Assembly (NCBI GenBank): GCA_044371005.1
Contig: JBILUL010000081.1
Span: 1 to 20,721, forward strand
Length of the DNA stretch: 20,721 nt
Source: UBA2402 sp044371005
GTDB taxonomy: Bacteria; Planctomycetota; Phycisphaerae; Phycisphaerales; UBA1924
Reading direction: 5' to 3'
Position numbers and translations under genes: made by a program. Positions within the stretch are counted from its first letter, which is position 1; each line of letters begins with the position of its first letter. The notes under the pieces were generated by a model. That model ran no database searches. It saw only the letters and a program-made list of their open reading frames with translations, and was not told where the DNA came from. Positions 8,010 to 14,157 of this stretch are shown here, piece by piece.

Positions 8010-8193
8010 TGGAACTTCAGCGACAGCCGGTTCGCAATCCGCATAGTCCTCTCCGCAAATTCAAGGTTCTTGGCAGGTCACCGGCACCCGCACGCCCACC
8101 TGAGCCAAAAAGAACCGCATTTCCAACCCCGTCGACACGGTGGGAACTGAACGAGGAACGTATCTCCACCCTGAAGCACTCAGGCCGCTTTAA
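8010..8193 (+). pseudogene. Decayed second copy of the C-terminal 'HPLDPENK' domain tail
   Basis: This stretch encodes the last part of the same conserved domain that ends propeller protein 1. The frame from 8068 reads SWQVTGTRTPT, then TGA (8101-8103) where the intact copy has Trp, then AKKNRISNPVDTVGTERG and TYLHPEALRPL, ending in TAA at 8191-8193. This matches SWQITGIRHDAWAEKNRIP in the intact gene. Just upstream, in a frame shifted by one, SRFAIR (8025-8042) matches NQFTIR, so a frameshift lies between 8042 and 8068. Nothing upstream of about 8010 can be aligned, so only the 3' tail survives. It lies 150 bp behind the intact copy, which suggests a former tandem paralogue reduced by deletion. 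Confidence 0.75.
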
Positions 8194-8340
8194 GGCGATC
8201 GGATCCCAGCCATACACCCGCGGCACACGATGCGGCAATCAACCTGCACCGCTCAATGGAGCGCACGAACAAGGCGCTCTGTGCCCGCGGTAACCCCAGT
8301 CGTGCCGCGATGAACTCTTGAGATTGAAACGAAATGGCAT

Positions 8341-8370
8341 TGACACGAGGGTGAGGTTCAGTTTATTCTT
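8341..8370 (+). promoter_or_regulatory. Sigma70-type promoter of the first PEP-CTERM-like gene
   Basis: A consensus -35 TTGACA (8341-8346) is followed after 18 bp by TATTCT (8365-8370). Transcription from about 8377 would give a leader of about 85 nt ending in a strong GGAGG ribosome site (8449-8453). Confidence 0.6.
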
Positions 8371-8460
8371 GGACCTTCGTCGGCTCTCCATGCTTGGTTC
8401 GTCCCGGCGAGAGCCGATCACATCTCACTCTGCCCAGAGCGAGTGTTTGGAGGAAGAGGA

Positions 8461-9027
8461 ATGAAGACTTCGATCGTCCTTGGTTCGTTGGCCCTCGCTG
8501 CCGTTGCAGGTTCGGCCAACGCCAGCATCTCGTTTTCGCCTTCGGACTGGTCATACACGCTGCCCAGCAGCAGACCCGCGGCCGCATGGATCACCGGCAA
8601 TGGGCCCGGTTCGATCTCCCTCCGATACGATGATTATCAGAATTATGACATGTGGTACGGCCCGCTGATGACCCAGTTCAGCACCTCAGCAACGCAGACC
8701 GGTGCCGTGGCGATTGATTGGCACTACGCGCTTCACCACTCCTGGTGGGAGGCGTATGCAATCCTCAATTTCTCCGTGAACGGCAGCGTGGTCAGTCAGC
8801 CCGTCTCCTATGTCCGCACAGCTGGCGACTACGTGCTTACCGGCACTGTCATCCTCAACCTGAACGCAGGTGACACCGTGAGTATCTCGGCTGGCGGCAG
8901 GAACTACGACTCTTCGATGCACCTGTTCGGCACCCTGACACTGACGGAGTCGGCTATTCCCGCCCCCGGCTCGCTGGCATTGATTGGCGTCGCTGGCCTG
9001 GTTGGCACTCGCCGCCGTCGCCGCTGA
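8461..9027 (+). CDS. Secreted protein with PEP-CTERM-like sorting tail (first)
   Basis: A 188-residue exported protein. Residues 1-21 are a signal peptide (cleavage ANA|SIS). The mature part is rich in aromatic and small polar residues (SDWSYTLPSS, WHYALHHSWWEAYA, SVNGSVVSQPVSYV), which suggests a beta-sandwich; I recognise no named family. The C-terminus is PAPG (167-170), a hydrophobic stretch, then RRRRR at the extreme end, the form the PEP-CTERM signal takes in Phycisphaerae-type planctomycetes. Such tails are normally recognised by an exosortase that is not in this window. ATG 8461 is chosen over the in-frame codon at 8443 because GGAGG (8449-8453) lies 7 nt before it and the signal peptide starts there. 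It has its own promoter and terminator, so it is a single-gene unit. Confidence 0.85.
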   Translation: MKTSIVLGSLALAAVAGSANASISFSPSDWSYTLPSSRPAAAWITGNGPGSISLRYDDYQNYDMWYGPLMTQFSTSATQTGAVAIDWHYALHHSWWEAYAILNFSVNGSVVSQPVSYVRTAGDYVLTGTVILNLNAGDTVSISAGGRNYDSSMHLFGTLTLTESAIPAPGSLALIGVAGLVGTRRRRR

Positions 9028-9068
9028 ATCTCGTCCGCGATTCTCTCCGCACAACTCATGTCGCAAGC

Positions 9069-9109
9069 CCACGGCCCGCGCATTCGCGCGGGCCGTGGTT
9101 GTTCATTTC
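9069..9109 (+). terminator. Rho-independent terminator after the first PEP-CTERM-like gene
   Basis: A perfect 13-bp GC-rich stem (9069-9081 with 9086-9098) with an ATTC loop is followed by TTGTTCATTT. It lies 41 nt after the stop codon and is nearly the same hairpin as at 4034-4069. Confidence 0.85.
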
Positions 9110-9112
9110 AGA

Positions 9113-9217
9113 TGCCCGCTGGACGACGGATGGTTCGATGCAGTCGATAGCACCAGAGATGCCTCCGTGAGAGCCATCGATTTGACATGCTCAACGGGTG
9201 AATGCCCTCAGAAACGA
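9113..9217 (+). pseudogene. Fragment homologous to the end of the 4226-4686 remnant ('LDDGWF' copy 2)
   Basis: The frame reads CPLDDGWFDAVDSTRDA ... TCSTGECPQKR. It aligns with RLDDGWFQVIEGTG ... SNCPKCRG at the end of the 4226-4686 remnant. At DNA level CTGGACGAYGGATGGTTC is shared at 17 of 18 positions. Nothing homologous is visible upstream, where the terminator hairpin ends only about 20 bp before. It is therefore a short relic of a gene tail. Confidence 0.35.
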
Positions 9218-9416
9218 CTACTCGTGAGTCTCTCAACCCGGGGCTTCTCAATGAGGATTCACAGGGCGGCAAATCGACGCGTTCAAGACATCCGCATGGA
9301 CAGAACTACCCGTTGAAGTACTCAGTGACGCCCGCTGATGAATTTGGCCCCGAACGCGGAAAGTGCACGTTATCTGGACCAATCGCCTTGCAAGACCTGG
9401 TTTTTGTTGTACGTTG

Positions 9417-9445
9417 TGACGACTGTCGGATTTGGGAGTTATACT
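9417..9445 (+). promoter_or_regulatory. Possible promoter of the second PEP-CTERM-like gene
   Basis: A good -10 box TATACT (9440-9445) lies 25 bp before the start codon. The -35 is uncertain: GTGACG (9417-9422) has 17-bp spacing, whereas TTGTGA (9414-9419) would need 20 bp. AAGGA (9458-9462) is the ribosome site. The rest of the 9099-9469 gap holds the 9113-9217 fragment and nothing else I can name. Confidence 0.4.
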
Positions 9446-9469
9446 CGGGCGCGTACGAAGGAAAATCGC

Positions 9470-10162
9470 ATGATTCAGTCTTCAAAGGTTGCTGGCGTTG
9501 TTCTGCTTTCGGTCGCGTCGTCCTCGATGGCGGGTCTGATTCCAACAGCCCAGATTCGGACGGTTGCCGGCTGGGGGTTCAGGGAAGTTTCGTTGAACGC
9601 CCCTGGCTTCGGACCTTGGTCGGACTATGCGGACAGCGACCTGACCGTTCCCACCTTTGGGTCGGGATGGGCATCCCAGACATCTGACATCAACGAGCTC
9701 CGGCTGACCGCGACAGCCTCGCTCCAGGCGGCTCGGGGAAACAATGCATTTTCTGGGAGAGCTCGTTCGCAGTTCTCCTGCAATTTTGATGTGGACTCGA
9801 GCCTGGATTACACCCTCAATGGAGATTGGACTGCACGGCACACCATCTTCATCAACGGTGAGCCGAGTGAGGCGTTCATGAAGTTCGAACGCCTGTCCCC
9901 GAATCCCGAAGTCCTCTATTTCTCGCAGTTCTCGATCGACTTCACCGATCCGAACGCGCCCGTGATTCATGACTCAGCGACTGTGGCCATGAGCGGTGTG
10001 CTCTCACCCGGGCAGTACCGGCTGAACGTCGTCGTGGATCGAAGGGAGGGGCTCAATGGCAGCATCAGTAACGGCTCATTCAACGTTGACCTCCAGGTTC
10101 CCGGTCCGGCCTCGGCCATCGTTCTCGGCGGTGCATTCCTCGCCCGGCGCCGCCGCCGGTGA
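9470..10162 (+). CDS. Secreted protein with PEP-CTERM-like sorting tail (second)
   Basis: A 230-residue exported protein unrelated in its mature part to the neighbour at 8461. Residues 1-21 form a signal peptide (cleavage SMA|GLI). The mature part is probably all-beta (LTATASLQAARGNNAFSG, SSLDYTLNGDWTARHTIFIN, GVLSPGQYRLNVVVD) and resembles the undefined secreted proteins that often carry PEP-CTERM tails. The C-terminus PGPAS (211-215), a short hydrophobic stretch and RRRRR is a shortened form of the sorting signal. The ATG at 9470 is chosen over the open frame upstream (to 9338), because AAGGA lies 7 nt before it and the signal peptide begins there. It has a probable promoter at 9417-9445. 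A 6-bp hairpin at 10167-10181 follows the stop but lacks a T-run. Confidence 0.8.
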   Translation: MIQSSKVAGVVLLSVASSSMAGLIPTAQIRTVAGWGFREVSLNAPGFGPWSDYADSDLTVPTFGSGWASQTSDINELRLTATASLQAARGNNAFSGRARSQFSCNFDVDSSLDYTLNGDWTARHTIFINGEPSEAFMKFERLSPNPEVLYFSQFSIDFTDPNAPVIHDSATVAMSGVLSPGQYRLNVVVDRREGLNGSISNGSFNVDLQVPGPASAIVLGGAFLARRRRR

Positions 10163-10282
10163 TCGGTGCCGGCATCCGGCAGCAACATGCGCTCTGCGAG
10201 GCAGCCTTTCGCAATCGAAACGGCGGGAGCGTGAATCGCTGCGATTCAAACCCATGCTGTGTCCGGTTCGGTCTTCTGGTGT

Positions 10283-10627
10283 CTATTGAAGACCCGACTC
10301 TCGGCCTGAAGCGCTCCACTCCAAACCAGCAGTTTGCAAAGCAAGAACTTCGTGGAGTGTGTATTGCCAGTCCGGTCCTGAACACACTCGCAGCACCCGC
10401 TCACTCAGAGGGACGAGCAGCGTGCGGCAATGCGCGACCATCTCGCAATCACAGCCCGCATCAGCGAACGCACTCTTGAAGAAGTCGGTGCCCGGATGGG
10501 CTGCCACCGGAACGAAGGGTTGTGCTTCACCCGCCACCATCGCAAAGCCGGGCTCGTTCGCGTACGTGGTGAACAGTGGCTCAAACATGCCGCAGGCCTT
10601 CGAGGCTCTCGGTGCCGACATTGGCAC
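10283..10627 (-). CDS. Possible hypothetical protein
   Basis: A minus-strand frame of up to 114 codons with GC-rich third positions, for example EPGFAMVAGEAQPFVPVAAH, DFFKSAFADAGCDCEMVAHC and RTLLVPLSERVLRVC. Starts are possible at GTG 10627, ATG 10621 or ATG 10588; none has a ribosome site. I recognise no family. The opposite strand is also open here and contains a propeller-blade-like segment, so at most one of the two readings is right. It lies between the second PEP-CTERM-like gene and the kinase, both on the other strand. Confidence 0.25.
   Translation of the reverse strand: MPMSAPRASKACGMFEPLFTTYANEPGFAMVAGEAQPFVPVAAHPGTDFFKSAFADAGCDCEMVAHCRTLLVPLSERVLRVCSGPDWQYTLHEVLALQTAGLEWSASGRESGLQ
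10510..10620 (+). other. Propeller-blade-like segment, possible gene relic
   Basis: The plus frame that includes 10551 reads PATIAKPGSFAYVVNSGSN, close to NPRSVAVSGSFAYVVN in blade 2 of the 14158 gene and to blades of YVTN/lactonase-type propellers. The first 20 bases from 10551 match 15061-15080 at 18 positions. The likeness fades on both sides and no start or full blade set is present. It competes with the minus-strand frame 10283-10627. Confidence 0.3.
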
Positions 10628-10764
10628 CCTCTGTCGGCATCGAACCTCGCTGGTGTCGATGGCTCATGGCCTCAATTACAGGACCGCACGCGGGCGCAGC
10701 CTTCCCGTCAGATGAGTACTCGGCCAAGCGTCCGATTCGACAGCCCCGATACACTCTCTGCTTC

Positions 10765-11181
10765 ATGCAACCCGCCGCCATCGGCCCATTCATCATCGAA
10801 CGTGAACTCGGCCGCGGCGGCATGGGCGAGGTGTACCTCGCCCGCGACACGCGGCTTGACCGCCAGGTCGCGATCAAGGCCTTACCCGGACATCTGACCA
10901 CCGATCCCGACCGCCTCGCCCGCTTCCAGCGCGAGGCCAAGGTGCTGGCTTCACTCAACCACCCCGGAATCGGCGCCATTTACGGGCTTGAGGAAGCCGC
11001 GGGGTACCAGTACCTGATCCTCGAGTTCATCGAGGGCGAGACACTGGCCGAACGACTCCTCAAAGGTGCCATTCCCCTCGATGAGGCCCTGCCAATCGCC
11101 CGTCAGATCGCTGAGGCCACGGAGTGGCGCATGAGAAGGGCGTCATTCACCGCGACCTCAAGCCCGGCAATGTCATGGTGA
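10765..11181 (+). CDS. Ser/Thr protein kinase, N-lobe fragment before a frameshift
   Basis: The first 119 residues are the N-lobe of a bacterial (PknB-type) Ser/Thr kinase: glycine loop LGRGGMGEVY (15-24), VAIK with ATP-binding Lys38, FQREAKVLASLNHPGIGAIY, then LILEFIEGETLAERL as hinge. At 11121-11127 the frame is lost: after IAEATE this frame continues into unrelated residues and stops at 11181, while the expected AHEKGVIHRDLKP continues in another frame (next entry). One missing base between GAG and TGGCG explains it; an intact gene would be about 941 residues (10765-13589). ATG 10765 is chosen because the kinase domain starts there. TACACT (10750-10755) ends 9 nt before it and there is no Shine-Dalgarno sequence, so a leaderless mRNA is likely. 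As read, this fragment lacks all catalytic-loop residues. Confidence 0.75.
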   Translation: MQPAAIGPFIIERELGRGGMGEVYLARDTRLDRQVAIKALPGHLTTDPDRLARFQREAKVLASLNHPGIGAIYGLEEAAGYQYLILEFIEGETLAERLLKGAIPLDEALPIARQIAEATEWRMRRASFTATSSPAMSW

Positions 11182-13589
11182 CGCCCGACGGCGTGGTCAA
11201 GGTGCTCGACTTTGGTCTGGCCCGGACAGCGGATGGCGCACCTTCCACCAGCAGCGCTCCTTCGTCAGCCGACTCGCCGACCGTCACTTCGCCGGCGAGA
11301 TTCGCGCACAGCCCGACCATCCCCGGCGTGATCATGGGGACCGCCGGATACATGAGCCCCGAGCAGGCCCGCGGCAAGCCCGTCGACAAACGCTCCGACA
11401 TTTTTTCCTTCGGCTGCGTCTTCTATGAGATGCTCGCCGGAGCGCAGCCGTTCCGGGGCGAAACCGTCGCCGACGCCATCGGGGCAACGCTGCACAAGGA
11501 GTCGGACCTCAATCTCCTTCCGCCCGCGACGCCCACCCGCGTGCGAGATCTCTTGGCCAGATGTCTCGCCAAGGACAGGAAGAACCGCCTGCACGACATC
11601 GCCGATGCTCGCATCGAAATCGAGCATGCGATGGCGAACCCCAGTGATGGCCGAGGAGGGCCGAACGACGCGGGCACTCATCGGTTCACCTTTCCCCGCG
11701 TGTTGGCACTCGCCGCGGCGATGGCCGCAGGCATCCTGCTCGCCAGTGCCGTGTGGCTGGTCAGCGCACCGCGCAGTGGGCTTGGCTCCGCACTGGGCGT
11801 TGAGCGTGTCTCGGTCACCGTTCCAAGAGGATTCTCGCCGCGTTCCCTTGGCATTTCACGCGATGGCAGGTCGCTCGCGTTTTCGGGGACGCTTTGGGAT
11901 CAGGAAGGCCCGGAAAGCAAGGGGGAATCAACCCACTCGGTTGCGGCCTACGTGCGGGCGATTGACTCATACGCATTCAAGGCGCTGCCGCTCTCAAGTC
12001 TGCGGGATCCATGGGCATTTGCACCAGACGGGCAATCGATTGCGATGGTCGTGAATGCCGCAGCTGACACCGCGAGGAAAAAGCTCGTCCGCGTCGCGGT
12101 GTCGGGCGATGCGCCACCGCTCACCATCGCTGATCTTCCCACCGATTTGAACTATTCGTCCGCCGCGTGGACAGCCGCGGGCCAGATCGTCGTGGGGCAG
12201 GAATCACCGCCCACAATCCTGCGCGTTGATGTGGCGACCGGGCGAATCGAAACACCTCAGCCGCTCACCCTTTCGGGCAAGTCACCAAACCTCAATGGCC
12301 TGGTAGACTTGCCCGGCGGCGCGGGGCTTCTTGCGGAGGTTGCCAGCTACGGTGAACTCGGCTACGCGCAGAGCATCGTCCACATCGATCCATCGACGGG
12401 ATCGGTGCGTGCGATCGTTGCCGATGGTCAGAATCCGCGGTATGTGTCCACGGGCCACCTGCTGTTCTCTCGAGGCGAATCGCTTCTTGCGGTCCGCTGC
12501 GAGATAGCGAAGGACATCAAGCTCGTGGGCTCCCCCGAGATTGTCGCAAGCGGCCTTCGCACGCGCGTCTCATGGTCGTACGGAAGGTTCGACGTCTCGG
12601 AGAACGGCGCGCTGCTGCATCTGCCCGGCGGGCTGCAGGGCAACAAACGGCGGATCATGGTCTTTGATGAGACCGGGAAAATGACGCCATGGGCTCCGGA
12701 TGAACGAGCTTTTCAGAGCCAGCCCATCGTCAGCGCCGACGGTACCCGTGTCGCGACCACCGTGGCGAACGGCTCCGGGATCAATGAGGTGTGGGTCTCA
12801 CGGCCAGACCGTTCCGGATTCGACCGAGCGGTCGCGAGTCCCAATGTGGACTGCGATCCGATCGCGTTCACACCGGACGGAGCGGGACTTGTGGTGCAGA
12901 GAATCGGAGTGTCGGAGGAGGACGACGGCCTCTACCTTCGTGACCTGTCAGGCATCAGACCGCTCGAGCCGGTCGTGCTCCTCGACCAGAGTGAGTTCAG
13001 CGGGCTTTTCCAGTCGACGTTCGGACCTGATGGAAGGTTCCTGCTGGCTCCGGTCAACTCGGGGTTCCGTGTCAACGTGAAGCGTTTTGAGATACAGTCC
13101 GCGGGCGCTGCGAAGGGCGAGGTCGTTCTTCCCGATCTCGACGGCTCGGTGTCGGTCGCTATCTCGCCGGACGGAAAGTGGCTTGCGTGGGGCCGCATGG
13201 GCGGCGAACGCCCGGGGGTCTTTGTCGCCCCGATGCCGTCACCCGGAAGTGGGGCACTCCAGGGTGATGGCACGCAAGTGGCGGTATCCCCGTCCTACCG
13301 AATCCGTTTCAAGGCAACCGCACCCGGCGCACCCCTCGTGCTCTCGTATCTTGACAACCGGGGCCGAGTCTTCACGGGTTCACTTGACACCGCTTCTCGC
13401 CCCGTGCTCACTGGCGTGAAGCTCAGTGGCGATGCGAGCGATCGTCGCGTCTTTGAGCTCTCCCGCGCGATCCTCGATGACGGTCGCGTCGTCGCAGTGG
13501 TCGTCGGCACCGAAGAGGAACCGCCGACGTCGGCCAGCCTGGTCCTGAACTGGTTTGATGACCTGCGGAAGAAGCTGCCCGAGAAGTAG
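11124..13589 (+). CDS. Ser/Thr kinase catalytic C-lobe, membrane segment and propeller-like sensor region (after frameshift)
   Basis: This 821-residue frame continues the kinase. It starts inside the C-lobe: HRDLKPGN with catalytic Asp11, metal-binding VLDFGLA (Asp29), GTAGYMSPEQARGKPVDKRS and DIFSFGCVFYEMLAG. A low-complexity Ser/Thr/Pro insert lies between DFG and GTAGY and could be an autophosphorylated activation segment. A single membrane helix follows at about 191-213 (VLALAAAMAAGILLASAVWL). The remaining ~600 residues are TolB/WD40-like repeats (SPRSLGISRDGRSLAFSG, DPWAFAPDGQSIAMVV, SVAISPDGKWLAWGRMGG), probably an extracytoplasmic propeller that senses or binds a ligand. The layout is common in planctomycetes and acidobacteria. 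The first codon (GTG 11124) is not a plausible start, since the N-lobe would be missing. It ends in TAG, showing that TAG is a normal stop here. Confidence 0.8.
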   Translation: MAHEKGVIHRDLKPGNVMVTPDGVVKVLDFGLARTADGAPSTSSAPSSADSPTVTSPARFAHSPTIPGVIMGTAGYMSPEQARGKPVDKRSDIFSFGCVFYEMLAGAQPFRGETVADAIGATLHKESDLNLLPPATPTRVRDLLARCLAKDRKNRLHDIADARIEIEHAMANPSDGRGGPNDAGTHRFTFPRVLALAAAMAAGILLASAVWLVSAPRSGLGSALGVERVSVTVPRGFSPRSLGISRDGRSLAFSGTLWDQEGPESKGESTHSVAAYVRAIDSYAFKALPLSSLRDPWAFAPDGQSIAMVVNAAADTARKKLVRVAVSGDAPPLTIADLPTDLNYSSAAWTAAGQIVVGQESPPTILRVDVATGRIETPQPLTLSGKSPNLNGLVDLPGGAGLLAEVASYGELGYAQSIVHIDPSTGSVRAIVADGQNPRYVSTGHLLFSRGESLLAVRCEIAKDIKLVGSPEIVASGLRTRVSWSYGRFDVSENGALLHLPGGLQGNKRRIMVFDETGKMTPWAPDERAFQSQPIVSADGTRVATTVANGSGINEVWVSRPDRSGFDRAVASPNVDCDPIAFTPDGAGLVVQRIGVSEEDDGLYLRDLSGIRPLEPVVLLDQSEFSGLFQSTFGPDGRFLLAPVNSGFRVNVKRFEIQSAGAAKGEVVLPDLDGSVSVAISPDGKWLAWGRMGGERPGVFVAPMPSPGSGALQGDGTQVAVSPSYRIRFKATAPGAPLVLSYLDNRGRVFTGSLDTASRPVLTGVKLSGDASDRRVFELSRAILDDGRVVAVVVGTEEEPPTSASLVLNWFDDLRKKLPEK

Positions 13590-14024
13590 GCGTCCGCACC
13601 GCTGCTCACTCGAACGGATGCGAGATTCGTCGCTTGGCGATGCATCACACCCACGCAGCACGCGGCTCATACTGATGCGAGCGAGCTCCCGCCTCGGCGT
13701 CGCGAGCAGGTATGCATGGCCCGCGCGACGCATCGGTCCGGATTGCAAAGAGCAATTTCAAGTCCCGCGACCCGCGGGTGATGCGAGTCACGAGTGCGCA
13801 GCCATCTTCCTGCCGAGTTGCAGGTGCCAGAGGAGCCACGCACGCCGAATGGAACACACGCAAACGCTGATCTCGCAGCGAAATGTTGCCAGTCGACGCC
13901 CCAGTGGCCGCACTCGCAGGCGATCAACATCGAATACGAAGCGGTGGAGGCGTACGCGGGCTCAATAGCCACTTCCGCCGAAGGTAAGATGGGAAGTCTG
14001 GTACCGGCGCAGCTAACAATTCGC
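13590..14024. other. Intergenic region between kinase and propeller protein 2
   Basis: Frames in this stretch are open by composition only, and none has a start site, family motif or consistent coding bias. A 6-bp hairpin CCCGCG/CGCGGG at 13764-13778 lacks a T-run. I see no terminator for the kinase gene. Confidence 0.4.
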
Positions 14025-14053
14025 TTGGCGGCATCGTCCGCACTCGGTAGAAT
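14025..14053 (+). promoter_or_regulatory. Sigma70-type promoter of propeller protein 2
   Basis: TTGGCG (14025-14030) and TAGAAT (14048-14053) are separated by exactly 17 bp. Transcription from about 14060 would leave a leader of about 98 nt ending in GAGG (14149-14152), 5 nt before the GTG start. Confidence 0.6.
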
Positions 14054-14157
14054 GTCTCCGACGCTGCCTGTCGAAAGCCCTGTGCTGAGGGGACTGGAGC
14101 GGCTCTCTCCTGAGCGGTTCATAGGTTGCTCTTTGCATCCGCAGAATTGAGGTCTTT

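Noticed and set aside
13764..13778. CCCGCG/CGCGGG hairpin as kinase terminator
   Set aside because: Short stem, no T-run, and 175 bp from the stop codon.
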